Source: Methylobacter sp. (lineage in GTDB: Bacteria; Pseudomonadota; Gammaproteobacteria; Methylococcales; Methylomonadaceae). From it: a DNA stretch of 64,000 bases. Positions 17,821-26,910 of the stretch are shown here, piece after piece. The notes beneath the pieces are model-generated. The model did not search any database, was not told the DNA's origin, and saw only the letters and a list, made by a program, of their open reading frames with translations. The DNA is taken from NCBI GenBank assembly GCA_030684815.1, contig JAUXXQ010000195.1:1-64000 (forward strand), read 5' to 3'. A program made the translations under genes and the position numbers. Every line of letters starts with the position of its first letter. Position 1 is the first letter of the stretch.

Positions 17821-19364
17821 ACGAACACCCGCCGGTTGGCCAGTGTGTTGATTCGGCTTCGCTCTACCGAAGCGAAGGGCTTAACCCACCAAGCAAACAA
17901 AAGATAGACGGATACGGTGAGCAGGCACTGCAACATCAAGGCTATCCAGGGTATCTTGGCTATTTCCCAGAGGTCGGCAATATCGTTTAAAGGTAGCCAT
18001 ACCGCAGCGCTGTAGGCAACCAGCGTACTAACCGTGAGCTTTGATAAACCCGCCCAGTCGATTTTGTATTTTATTCTTTTGGATAAGTTGGCAACAACAA
18101 TGATGTTGAACAATAAATGGCCCAGGCCAATTGCGCCGATCGGCATCCACACGCTTTTGCCCCAATCGAACAAAAACCAGCAGGGCAGTATCAATAGGCC
18201 GCTGGTAGCCGCCCAGACACACAGGTTTGCATGCCCTGATATTACGGCAACAGATTCGATTAATACACGTTGGCTTAACGGTATCAGGGCGACCATGAAA
18301 CCTAGCAATAGCCAGCCGCTGTTGGTGAACCTTCCGCCTGACAGCAGGCTCACTAAGGGGTCTCCTGCCAAGGCGGATAAGGCGACTAAGGGCATGAGGG
18401 TGAATAAGCTGAGTTTGCCTGCCAAATTGGCATTGCGGTTCAGTTCGGCCGGGCCGCCGCCGCTGACGAAACTGGCCACCAGTTTAGGCATAATAATGCT
18501 GAGCATTAATGTGGAGGGCAGGTAGCGCCCGGCCTGCTCCTGTAAGTTGCGCAGAAAGCCGAACAAGGCCGCCGCTTCCAATCCCACGGTATATTGGATA
18601 AGGGTGGTAAATACCTGCGGGCTGTAAGTCAGGGTCAGCAAATGGTTGAGGTACATGCGTATGGCGACACGCCATTGGGCCGATAGCGGGGGCGGGAGCC
18701 AGTTCAGTTGCCCGGTTCCTGCATAGAGGCTGTTCAGGTGCCTCCGCAGTAAGCCGAACGCCAATATCAGGCCTAACATTGACGCGGCCAATTCCATCCA
18801 GACTATTGGCAGCAGGGTACTAAGGCCGAGGTGATCAAGGCCGGCAATTAAGCTGAGAAAGCATGACTGGCGAAGAATCATGCTCCAGCGCGCCGCGCCT
18901 TGCAGCATCAAAGGCACCAATAGAGCCTCACGCAGGAAGCGGCCTAACCCTTCTATCAGTAGAACCCCCAAATAGACTAAGGTCGGTGTGTAAAAGCGTG
19001 TCAACTCGGCCCACGTCAAATAGTTATCAAGCAGGGCGAAAAGTAAAGCGATAAAGGTTAGCAAGGCCAGCGCTTGCCAAAGCAATAGCTGATAGCAGAG
19101 CTTGGCTAGCGCGCGCCCGGGCGCATGGAGCCTGTATTCCGGAAGGTAGCGCCCCGATAGCCATGACAGTCCTATCCCGGCCAAGGCGATGCCCAGTTCC
19201 ATTTCCGCCACCAAGGTGACGTAAACGCCATATTCATCTACCTTTAGCAGGCGCACCAACCAGAGCAAGATAAGAAAGGTGAGCAGAGCCGAGGCCGCTT
19301 TGCCGGTCAAAAATTGCCAGGCATTACGACGCAAATGTTTGCCGGAGTAAGGGTTGGTGTTCAT
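17814..19364 (-). CDS. Polysaccharide flippase (Wzx-like)
   Basis: A 516-residue polytopic membrane protein of the MOP/polysaccharide transporter type with about 12-14 hydrophobic segments. The N-terminal part (NAWQFLTGKAASALLTFLIL, then LLKVDEYGVYVTL) is characteristic. It should move undecaprenyl-linked repeat units across the inner membrane. The ATG overlaps the stop of the Wzy-like gene as ATGA. The C-terminal Trp and stop codon are made by the hexamer array, so copy-number change would not alter the protein. Confidence 0.85.
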   Translation of the reverse strand: MNTNPYSGKHLRRNAWQFLTGKAASALLTFLILLWLVRLLKVDEYGVYVTLVAEMELGIALAGIGLSWLSGRYLPEYRLHAPGRALAKLCYQLLLWQALALLTFIALLFALLDNYLTWAELTRFYTPTLVYLGVLLIEGLGRFLREALLVPLMLQGAARWSMILRQSCFLSLIAGLDHLGLSTLLPIVWMELAASMLGLILAFGLLRRHLNSLYAGTGQLNWLPPPLSAQWRVAIRMYLNHLLTLTYSPQVFTTLIQYTVGLEAAALFGFLRNLQEQAGRYLPSTLMLSIIMPKLVASFVSGGGPAELNRNANLAGKLSLFTLMPLVALSALAGDPLVSLLSGGRFTNSGWLLLGFMVALIPLSQRVLIESVAVISGHANLCVWAATSGLLILPCWFLFDWGKSVWMPIGAIGLGHLLFNIIVVANLSKRIKYKIDWAGLSKLTVSTLVAYSAAVWLPLNDIADLWEIAKIPWIALMLQCLLTVSVYLLFAWWVKPFASVERSRINTLANRRVFVW

Positions 19365-20863
19365 GGGTTAGCTCCATCATTTGCCCTATATTGACGGTAC
19401 AGCCATGCCAAATGGCCTAAGGCAAAGAGAATTAAAACCTGGAAAGACAACACATGCAGCAAGGCATTGCGGTAGAACAAATGGAACACCAGCAACGCAA
19501 TGGTGACCTGGATACCCAGTCCGTCTGCCCGCACCGCTGGATCCCGCGCCTTTTTGTACAACAGCCCCGCTGTAATCCAGGCGCTCATTAAAATGGCCAA
19601 AAATATCGCGCAGCCGAAAACACCGATTTCCCATAAAAATTGCGATGCATCAGTGAGGCCAATGCCGTATTTTGGAAATTTGGCGGCAATGTGGCCTGGC
19701 GTAAGCAAGCTTAATTCTTCTGCACTGCCTATGCCATTGCCGAATACGGGTGATATCGGATTTTCCAACCCTTGTTGTTTTGCCCAGAAAGTAAGCGCAG
19801 TTTTGCGGTTAAGGAAACGGCCGCCATAGCCTTGTTCTTTTAAATTGTATTCAATCGCTTCTGTCGTTAGCTGGTCGACTGTTTTGCCGGTAATAGTGGT
19901 GCAGGCTAAGACGACACCTACAATAACGGCAGCAATAACAGGGCTGATCATTATGATCCTTAGCGGTTTGGCCAGGATGTCTTGCCTGAAGACAATAATG
20001 AACATTATCGGAAGTTGAATGATGACTGCTTTTGTTTCCCCCATTAATAAAGGGGCTGTAACGATAGGGATTAATACAGCAAGTTTCCCCGTACTTAATG
20101 CTCCCATTTTCCAGTATGCAAAAAGAAAACCCATGATGGCGATTAAGAAAAAAGCCATTTCCGCACTGGCTCCGCCATTCATAATGCCCGTGCCTAATGT
20201 GCCGCCAACCGCATCAATAGGAATTATGTCGGGTAGCAGGGTGGCTAAGGCCTCGCGCTTCGGTACAATCACCATAAGCTCGTAGATCACCGCCGGTAGT
20301 TGCATGATCGCGACAAATACAAGGAACTTACGCCAGCGTTGGATTGTCCGGTCATCGAACAATAACCATGAAAATGCGAAGAGTAAGCCATAAACATGGG
20401 AATATTTCTTCAAGGCAGCAAAAAACTGCCCCATTGTTTGCCATTGAAGTAAGCTTAACGCAATGATATAAAACAAAAAAACAATGGCCAGCCAAACAAA
20501 ATCAGGCGTGTCGCGTACATAATGCGGGGTGCTGACGGCTTTAAAAAAAGAACGAGTCATAAGGATGAAGCCAAGCAGCGAGATGCCCCATCCCAGTTTC
20601 CCTGCTTGACTATCATCGATCCAAATAGGCAGCATCCCATCAACCAGTAGGCCGAAAATAAGGATAAGCCAGATATTCCAGTTTGGTTTGCCCAGAAGTA
20701 GCCCCCCAATCATCAGGCCGACGCCCAGGCTAATAACGGTGGGGTTGGCTGTGGAAGCCGCTAATCCAAGGCAAACAGCCAGCAGGGAGCTGCCCAGAAA
20801 AACCAGGAATTTGCCTGGATTCAGTAAATCAGAAGTGTTGTCAGTTGAGGTAATGGATAACAT
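19361..20863 (-). CDS. O-antigen ligase/polymerase-like membrane protein (Wzy-like)
   Basis: About 500 residues with ten or more transmembrane helices and a large periplasmic loop (about residues 325-380), the usual form of Wzy polymerases and WaaL ligases. Motifs are poorly conserved in this family. The call rests on topology, the loop and its position directly before the flippase. It probably polymerises repeat units in the periplasm. ATG 20863 has GGAG 9 bases upstream; the longer frame to 20890 is less likely. Confidence 0.75.
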   Translation of the reverse strand: MLSITSTDNTSDLLNPGKFLVFLGSSLLAVCLGLAASTANPTVISLGVGLMIGGLLLGKPNWNIWLILIFGLLVDGMLPIWIDDSQAGKLGWGISLLGFILMTRSFFKAVSTPHYVRDTPDFVWLAIVFLFYIIALSLLQWQTMGQFFAALKKYSHVYGLLFAFSWLLFDDRTIQRWRKFLVFVAIMQLPAVIYELMVIVPKREALATLLPDIIPIDAVGGTLGTGIMNGGASAEMAFFLIAIMGFLFAYWKMGALSTGKLAVLIPIVTAPLLMGETKAVIIQLPIMFIIVFRQDILAKPLRIIMISPVIAAVIVGVVLACTTITGKTVDQLTTEAIEYNLKEQGYGGRFLNRKTALTFWAKQQGLENPISPVFGNGIGSAEELSLLTPGHIAAKFPKYGIGLTDASQFLWEIGVFGCAIFLAILMSAWITAGLLYKKARDPAVRADGLGIQVTIALLVFHLFYRNALLHVLSFQVLILFALGHLAWLYRQYRANDGANP

Positions 20864-20911
20864 TTTCGTCTTCTCCAGGCATCGCCGCATGGTTGTTAAT
20901 TTTCATCATGT

Positions 20912-22204
20912 TTAAAAAACCATCTGTAAATTAAGCCCGGCCGACTGGGTTTCGTAAGAGGCGATCGGGTAGTTGGAATCGCGCTTTTCGTAGTTCAGCA
21001 CCAAGCCGATGCTGATGCTGTCGATGGGGCGGTACAGCACATTCAAGCCGACCATGCCGACTTTATCTTTTTGTTGTTCAAAACCTTGGCTGTTATTGCT
21101 TCCGCCCAGATAATTTTGCTCCTGGTAGGATACCGGCAGTTCCAGGGTGATTTTGGGGCTGGTTTGCCAGCGGAGGTTAAACCATACGCCTTGAGTCAGT
21201 AAGAAGCTGGCAAACAGGTTGTCGGCCAAGGTGATTTCCCGCCTGCCCGACAGCTCCAACAGGAGTTTGTCGCTGGTCTGCCAGTGGAGATTAAGCCGTG
21301 CGACAATGTCGGAAAAATCAAGCGCGCTGAAATTGTCAAAGTTCTGCTGGGTGTAGCCGACCAAGCCGTCAATGCGGGTTTTGCTGCTGGCGCGCCAATC
21401 CCAGGTAACGGCATAATTCATGCGTGTGTAGCCGGTATCGCGGCTGCCGTCCGTGCTTAATGGGCGTTGCGGATAGCTGCCGTCGGTGGCGATGACCCTA
21501 AGCCCTAAGGTGCTTTCGGTGGGGCTTAGATATTGCAGGTTGAGTTCGGCATTATCTTCGGTGTTGTTGCTGACTTGTCGGCTGTCGCCATCGAACTTGT
21601 TTTTTGTCCTGAATACGCCCAGCGTGATTTTGCCGTTAGGGTGGAACAGGTAGCCGCCGTTGGCAAAATAACGCTGGTTGTTTTGCAGGTTGTCGAACAG
21701 GCCGCCCAGTTGGGCGAAACTGCCCAGCATTTGCGTGTTGGCGTAACCGATTTCGCCATTAAAGTTGTTGCCCAACTGCCAGTTCCATTGCGCTTGCGTG
21801 TCCCAGCCGGTGTAATCCAGGTTAGTGAAGTTTTGGAACCAGTTTTGGTTGACATTGGCGTTGATGATGAAATGTTGCCTGCTGATGTTCCAATCCATGT
21901 CAAATCCCGCTGACAGTTGTTTGACGAAATCGTCTTTGCTGTTTTTGCCGGTCAGCTGTGCCGAATCCATGTCGTCAGAAAGGCGTAAAAAATTGCTGTC
22001 GTATAGCATGTTGAAGGCAGCATAGGGTTTGACGGTGTCGCCGGGTAAGGCAATACTTTTACCCGGCATTCCGCCGCCTAGCAGTAACATAAAGCAGGGC
22101 AGTAAGTATTTGCTTTTAGGCTTGCCGCAATGCGCTGCCCTTATCTGCACTGTTGCCGATAAGGGGCGGTTAAGGCGAATGGCTGTGTTTTTTGTCATGG
22201 TCAT
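20912..22204 (-). CDS. epsL: Outer-membrane beta-barrel exopolysaccharide protein (EpsL-like)
   Basis: A 430-residue protein with a signal-like N-terminus and alternating aromatic/polar strands throughout, ending in Phe (NLQMVF), as in outer-membrane barrels. The segment YAAFNMLYDSNFLRLSDD resembles EpsL of the Methylobacillus methanolan-type locus. It may form the secretion pore or anchor for the polymer in the outer membrane. It follows epsG by 7 bases. The gene name is by resemblance and synteny. Confidence 0.7.
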   Translation of the reverse strand: MTMTKNTAIRLNRPLSATVQIRAAHCGKPKSKYLLPCFMLLLGGGMPGKSIALPGDTVKPYAAFNMLYDSNFLRLSDDMDSAQLTGKNSKDDFVKQLSAGFDMDWNISRQHFIINANVNQNWFQNFTNLDYTGWDTQAQWNWQLGNNFNGEIGYANTQMLGSFAQLGGLFDNLQNNQRYFANGGYLFHPNGKITLGVFRTKNKFDGDSRQVSNNTEDNAELNLQYLSPTESTLGLRVIATDGSYPQRPLSTDGSRDTGYTRMNYAVTWDWRASSKTRIDGLVGYTQQNFDNFSALDFSDIVARLNLHWQTSDKLLLELSGRREITLADNLFASFLLTQGVWFNLRWQTSPKITLELPVSYQEQNYLGGSNNSQGFEQQKDKVGMVGLNVLYRPIDSISIGLVLNYEKRDSNYPIASYETQSAGLNLQMVF

Positions 22205-22211
22205 TTCGCGC

Positions 22212-23084
22212 TCAAAAGCCGTTTAATACGGCACCGAGGCAGGGGTTGCCGCTGTCGTGCAACAGGTCTTTTAATGCTTGTAAATCATTTAGCCGGGTTT
22301 GGTGCTGGCGTGCAACTAGCAGGGCGCCGCCGCACTGCGCGGTGATAATTTGCGCATCGATGCCTTGGGCTGCTGAAGGGGTGTCGATCAGGATGACGTC
22401 GAATTGCGGCTGTAATTGTTTCAGGCAGGTTTTTAAGCCCCGGCTGATTAATTCGACCGGGTTAGGCGGCAGTGTGCCGGCGGGCAACACCGATAAATCC
22501 CGAAATGCCGGAATGCGTGTGACGGCGGTCAGGTCGGCGCGGTCAGCCAAGATGTCCGACAGGCCGTAAGCGCCCTGTATTTTGAACAAGCCCTGTTGCC
22601 GCGATTGACGCAAATCGGCATCGATTAATAGGGTGCGTTCACCGAGTTGCGAGAACACAATCGCCAGGTTCGCTGCGACGTGGCTGCGGCCGTCGCCGCG
22701 ACTGGGGCTAACGATGGCCAGCGCCTTGTGGGCATCGATAAACCAACGCAGCATGAGTTGCCCCCTTACTGCGCGCAGTGCTTCCACTTGCGGGCTAAAA
22801 GGGTGGTAGGCGGCAACCAGTTCCTGGCTGAAATCATGGTCGCTGCTGACCAGAAAAGGGAAATTAAATTGCTGCGACAGGGCTTTTTGTATGTCCTCAT
22901 CGTTGATTAAGCCCAAGGCTTTAGCGGCTTCGCCAAAGCGCAGGCCTTTTTGTTTTTGCAGGGCGATGATGGCTTCGGCATCAGTGATGCTGATTTTTCC
23001 GGCATCAAGGAACAGGGCGCCCATGGATGTCGGGTTTTCTGTTTTGGTTATTTTGTTGTTGAGTAGCGATTCCACGGCGTACAT
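22212..23084 (-). CDS. epsG: EpsG-type tyrosine-kinase-like ATPase
   Basis: A 290-residue protein. An N-terminal helical segment (about 35-80, LRFGEAAKALGLINDEDIQ) is followed by a BY-kinase/MinD-like domain. The P-loop reads SPSRGDGRSHVAANLA, with Arg where Lys is usual. Walker A' is LLIDADLRQSRQQG and Walker B is DVILIDTPSA. It works with the chain-length protein EpsF to control polymer length. There is no C-terminal Tyr cluster: the protein ends at GAVLNGF, so autophosphorylation there is doubtful. It lies between epsF and epsL. Confidence 0.8.
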   Translation of the reverse strand: MYAVESLLNNKITKTENPTSMGALFLDAGKISITDAEAIIALQKQKGLRFGEAAKALGLINDEDIQKALSQQFNFPFLVSSDHDFSQELVAAYHPFSPQVEALRAVRGQLMLRWFIDAHKALAIVSPSRGDGRSHVAANLAIVFSQLGERTLLIDADLRQSRQQGLFKIQGAYGLSDILADRADLTAVTRIPAFRDLSVLPAGTLPPNPVELISRGLKTCLKQLQPQFDVILIDTPSAAQGIDAQIITAQCGGALLVARQHQTRLNDLQALKDLLHDSGNPCLGAVLNGF

Positions 23085-23142
23085 TAGGCATTACCTCGGT
23101 TGTCATTTATGGTTAAGGATGGTTTTAGCTTACCTAAGCCGG

Positions 23143-24549
23143 TTAATTTTCCTGCCCCAGATAAAACAGCCGGGTTATGCGTTTGGATTTGGTCGGTGCG
23201 GCAACGACGGCGAAAACAGGAATGGCCAATAATTCCGAAACATCGAAAGCAGAGCGTACCCGGCGATCCATCAATTCGGCTAATAAGGCCGCGCCTACGC
23301 CCAGCATAGTGCCAAGGAAGACCGACAAAACCAGGTTCAACAGCAGTTTCGGTTGGGCGTGTTTTTGCGGCGGGATGGCGGGGTTAAGGATGGACATATT
23401 GGTTTGGTTCATTTCGCTTTCCATGCGTGTTTGTACGGCACGCTGCATAGTGGCATCGTATACCCGCTGTGCATTTTCCACTTCGCGGTTAAGCACGGCG
23501 ATTTCGTCATGCTGTTGTTTTAGACTCAATACTTTGGCTTTTTGTTCGGCCAGGGCGTCGGCCAATAGTCTGTCAAGCTGGTTGGCCGATGCGGCGTCGC
23601 TGCCGATGCTGCTGAGCACCAAGTTGGTTTCGGACTGTATTTTTTGTTGCAGGCTGTTCATTTCGGCTTGCGCTTGCCGGTATTGCGGGTGATTGACGTC
23701 AATGCGCCTGGACAGTTCGGCAAAACCGGCCTCTGCGCGAGCCAGTTCTGTTTTGAGTGACTGGATTAGCGGGTTGTTTAACACTTCGGGTAGCGACTTG
23801 GATGAGCCGCCGCGTTTAACAGTGCTGCTCAGTAAATCCTTTCGTGATTGCAATGCGTGGGTGCGCGCCTGGTTTTCCACTAATTGGCGGGATAAATCAG
23901 CTAGACGTGAGTTTTCCAGGTCAAGGCGGTCATTGGTGGCCACGATGCCGTGCTGTTGCTGATAGCTGGACAACACCGACTGCGCATTTTCCAGACGCTC
24001 GCGCAAGGCGGCCAATTGCGTGTCGAACCAGTCGGCGTTCAATTTGGCCGGTTGTGCGCGCAATTCGATGGTGGTTTGTATGTAGGCATCGGCAAAGGCA
24101 TTGGCGATATCGGCGGCCACTTGCGGGTCGTCAAAAGTAAAGTCGACCTGCATCACGCTGCTTTCGCGGGAAGGCCGGATATCCAATTCTTTTAATAACA
24201 TCTCGGCAATCCAATCCCTGATGTCGCCATTGACTTTGGCTTTGATAAAGTCTTCCCGCAGACCTGGGTTTTCGTTGAGCTTTAGCTTGTCCACGACTTT
24301 ACGGGCTACATGGTGGCTGCCGATCATCTCAACCTGTGTCGCCATATAACCCGGCAATAGTTGCACCGGTAAGTTCATCCCGGTCACCGGGTCAATACTA
24401 CGTTGTTCGGCGACGATAGAGGTGGTGGCCAGGTATTGTTTCGGCAGCAACAAACTCACGACTAGCGTGGTGAGGACGGTCACTATCAGTGCCCACAGGG
24501 CAACCCCTTTACGCGACCAGATAATGTTGATAAATTGATAAAAGTTCAT
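23143..24549 (-). CDS. epsF: Chain-length determinant protein (EpsF/Wzz)
   Basis: A 468-residue polysaccharide co-polymerase. A transmembrane segment near residues 17-36 (ALWALIVTVLTTLVVSLLL) and one near 405-425 flank a long periplasmic coiled coil (about 150-390). The proline-rich ILNPAIPPQKHAQPK before the second helix is typical of Wzz proteins. Together with EpsG it should set polymer length at the inner membrane. It is transcribed after epsE and before epsG. Confidence 0.85.
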   Translation of the reverse strand: MNFYQFINIIWSRKGVALWALIVTVLTTLVVSLLLPKQYLATTSIVAEQRSIDPVTGMNLPVQLLPGYMATQVEMIGSHHVARKVVDKLKLNENPGLREDFIKAKVNGDIRDWIAEMLLKELDIRPSRESSVMQVDFTFDDPQVAADIANAFADAYIQTTIELRAQPAKLNADWFDTQLAALRERLENAQSVLSSYQQQHGIVATNDRLDLENSRLADLSRQLVENQARTHALQSRKDLLSSTVKRGGSSKSLPEVLNNPLIQSLKTELARAEAGFAELSRRIDVNHPQYRQAQAEMNSLQQKIQSETNLVLSSIGSDAASANQLDRLLADALAEQKAKVLSLKQQHDEIAVLNREVENAQRVYDATMQRAVQTRMESEMNQTNMSILNPAIPPQKHAQPKLLLNLVLSVFLGTMLGVGAALLAELMDRRVRSAFDVSELLAIPVFAVVAAPTKSKRITRLFYLGQEN

Positions 24550-24605
24550 GGCGTTCCTTTTTGGTAGGGCTCAAATCTAGGTCGTTGCTATGCTTCGGAG
24601 TCCGC

Positions 24606-25391
24606 TTAAAACCAGCGTTCGCCGACATAAATGACATCGTCTTTTAATACCGGGTCGTTAAGCCCCGCATCAATTTCCTCCAACACGCCGTCTTTGTTTT
24701 TGCGTTTAATGACGATGCCGTTTTCAGTGCCGCGCAAAGTCAGGCCGCCGCCGATGGGCAAGGCTTTGGCCACCGAAATGTTGGGTTCAATGCGGTAACC
24801 GCCCGGTTGCTGCACTTCACCATAGATATAAAACTGGGGGGCTTTGGGGATGTAGACAACGTCGCCTTTACGCATTTTGAAGGGCGTACTGCCGCCGTCT
24901 TCCAGATAAGTGCTTAAATCCAGTGCCTGCCGTTGTGGCTTGCCGTTGACGGTGCGGGTGACGATGCCTTTGTTGTCGCCTAATTCGTTAATGCCGCCAG
25001 CCATGGCGATCAAGTCGACGATGGAGCTATTGGAATCCAGAGGATAACGCCCCGGATTGTTGACGTAACCTAAGACCGAAACCTGTTGGCTAACATGCTC
25101 GAGTACGGTGACACTGACTTGGGCGTCGTGAATGAAACCGCCTTTGATTAAGCGCACGGCAATGGTTTCTTCCAGTTCCATACTCGATTTTCCGTTGACC
25201 GGCACTTTGCCGATCAGCGGAAAGGTAATCTGGCCATCGGCAGACACGCGGGTTTCCGTCCTTAAGTCCTCATAACCGTATACAGAGATGCGCAACACAT
25301 CATCCGGGCCGATGTTATAAGCGGCATGGCTTTGTTGAAAGGGCAGCAGCAGTAAAGCGGCGAGTAATAGGGTGCATTTATTAGTAGGCAT
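24606..25391 (-). CDS. epsE: Polysaccharide export protein (Wza/EpsE-like)
   Basis: A 261-residue periplasmic/outer-membrane exporter. A signal peptide (CTLLLAALLLLPFQQSHA) is followed by the poly-export domain (YNIGPDDVLRISVYGYED) and an SLBB-type domain (VSVLGYVNNPGRYPL; FYIYGEVQQPGGYRI). The ATG at 25391 overlaps the stop of epsB by 11 bases and gives a good signal peptide. The longer frame to 25520 would lie inside epsB and is rejected. No lipobox Cys is seen after the signal, unlike classical Wza. Confidence 0.85.
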   Translation of the reverse strand: MPTNKCTLLLAALLLLPFQQSHAAYNIGPDDVLRISVYGYEDLRTETRVSADGQITFPLIGKVPVNGKSSMELEETIAVRLIKGGFIHDAQVSVTVLEHVSQQVSVLGYVNNPGRYPLDSNSSIVDLIAMAGGINELGDNKGIVTRTVNGKPQRQALDLSTYLEDGGSTPFKMRKGDVVYIPKAPQFYIYGEVQQPGGYRIEPNISVAKALPIGGGLTLRGTENGIVIKRKNKDGVLEEIDAGLNDPVLKDDVIYVGERWF

Positions 25392-26559
25392 TTTGATCCT
25401 CAACGACGACGGCAATGGTTTTAAAAATAATGGATAGGTCGAGCCATAATGACCAGTTGCGCAGGTAATCCAGATCGTAATCAATCCGGCGCTGCATTTT
25501 GTCCACGGTGTCGGTTTCACCGCGAAATCCGTTGACTTGCGCCCAACCGGTAATGCCGGGTTTTACTTTGTGCCGGATCATGTAGCCTTTGATCAGGCTG
25601 CGGTACATTTCGTTATGGCTGATGGCATGGGGCCTTGGGCCGACAATGCTCATGCGCCCTTGTAAGACATTGATAAACTGCGGCAATTCATCCAGAGAAG
25701 TGCGGCGCAGGAAACCGCCGAAGCGGGTAATTCTGGGGTCGCTGCGGGTTGCTTGGTTAACGCATTCGCCATCTTCCATCACCGACATGCTGCGGAATTT
25801 ATAAACGATAATTTCTTGGCCGTTTAAGCCGTAACGGCGTTGTTTAAACAGCACGGGGCCGGGCGAACTGAGTTTGACGCCAGCGGCAATCAGCAGCATG
25901 AGCGGCGTAATGGGGAGTAAAATCAACAGCGACAACAGTACGTCGCTGATGCGCTTAATGGTGTCGTTGATGCCGATAAACGGGGTTTCGCATACGGCGA
26001 TGATAGGAATGCCGTTGATGCTGCTGAAGCTGGCTTGAATCAAGTTAAACGACAGGATGTCCGGGACGAAATAAACCGATGCGGTGGTGTCGTGTAGCCC
26101 ATCCAATAATGCCAGAATGCGCGGCTGTGCGGACATGGGTAGGGCGATGTAAATATGTTGGATATTATGGGTTTTGACAAATTCAGCGGCTGCGGCTATG
26201 CCGCCCAATAAATTTTCCGGTTGTGTGTTTTCCGATAGGCGGCCGGGCCAGCGGTCATCGAAAAAACCGATGAAGCCCACGCCTAATAACGGGTTGTGCT
26301 TGAATTGCTGGGTCAGTTTGCGGCTTAAATCGCTCAGTCCGACAATAACGGCTTTGGTGATTTTGTTTTTGGCAGACGACCAACGCGGTGGCAAAAAGCG
26401 GGTTGTTTTTTTTTGCCGAAAGGTTTTTTTGCCAAAAGCCATACCATCACTTGGATAATTTAAAGGCCATGCCGTGTTCTCATTACCGATGCGAAATTGA
26501 TCTGCATTGGCAGGTACGAGAGAGTTTACCGATGACAAACCCGTTTTGAGCAATTTCAT
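25381..26559 (-). CDS. epsB: Undecaprenyl-phosphate sugar phosphotransferase lacking the N-terminal membrane domain
   Basis: The initiating sugar-phosphate transferase of the locus, 392 residues. A CoA-binding-3-like Rossmann region (about 68-190, KAVIVGLSDLSRKL) is followed by the bacterial sugar transferase domain: membrane helix 205-227, SSPGPVLFKQRRYGLNG, KFRSM, then SLDELPQFINVLQGRMSIVG and KPGITGWAQVNG. WcaJ/EpsB enzymes usually have four to five N-terminal transmembrane helices; here residues 1-65 are polar with none. The start has AGGAG 6 bases before the ATG, and no lost helices are coded upstream. The first gene of the leftward eps unit. Confidence 0.85.
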   Translation of the reverse strand: MKLLKTGLSSVNSLVPANADQFRIGNENTAWPLNYPSDGMAFGKKTFRQKKTTRFLPPRWSSAKNKITKAVIVGLSDLSRKLTQQFKHNPLLGVGFIGFFDDRWPGRLSENTQPENLLGGIAAAAEFVKTHNIQHIYIALPMSAQPRILALLDGLHDTTASVYFVPDILSFNLIQASFSSINGIPIIAVCETPFIGINDTIKRISDVLLSLLILLPITPLMLLIAAGVKLSSPGPVLFKQRRYGLNGQEIIVYKFRSMSVMEDGECVNQATRSDPRITRFGGFLRRTSLDELPQFINVLQGRMSIVGPRPHAISHNEMYRSLIKGYMIRHKVKPGITGWAQVNGFRGETDTVDKMQRRIDYDLDYLRNWSLWLDLSIIFKTIAVVVEDQNAY

Positions 26560-26910
26560 GATGAACTCCTAAAAGATCCTGAAAAATGAGTTCCGCATCA
26601 GCCGAATAATTATGGTCTTAGGCGCTAATCTAAGCCGATAGGGCGTGGTCGGATATTGATGCGGCTAATTTTTCATTCTAAAAAATCAATTGAAAAACTT
26701 AAGAACAACTTCAGAGTAAAGGAAACCCCTTGTTGGAACAATTGGTAGGAATACGTATCTGAGGCGAAAGGCGAGGGGTGGAAGGCCGTGTAATTCGGCA
26801 GGCTGATTTTTTCGTCTTGTGCCTGTTTTTAGACGTGTCCCTGCGGTTGTACGAATAGATGTCATCTGTCACAATAACGCCCACATTGTGACTCATAAAA
26901 GGACAGCTCC
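26560..26910. promoter_or_regulatory. Divergent regulatory region epsB / fhcB
   Basis: A 351-base gap between the leftward eps genes and rightward fhc genes, so it must hold both promoters. CCGCATCA (26592-26599) and TGATGCGG (26658-26665) form a wide inverted repeat upstream of epsB. GTCACAAT (26868-26875) and ATTGTGAC (26885-26892) form a hairpin 18 bases before the fhcB ATG. A ribosome site (AAGGACAG) precedes fhcB. I could not fix a clear -10/-35 pair. Confidence 0.5.

Noticed and set aside
24606-25520. Longer epsE frame starting at 25520
   Set aside because: The extra 43 residues lie inside epsB and lack signal-peptide features; ATG 25391 gives a normal signal peptide.
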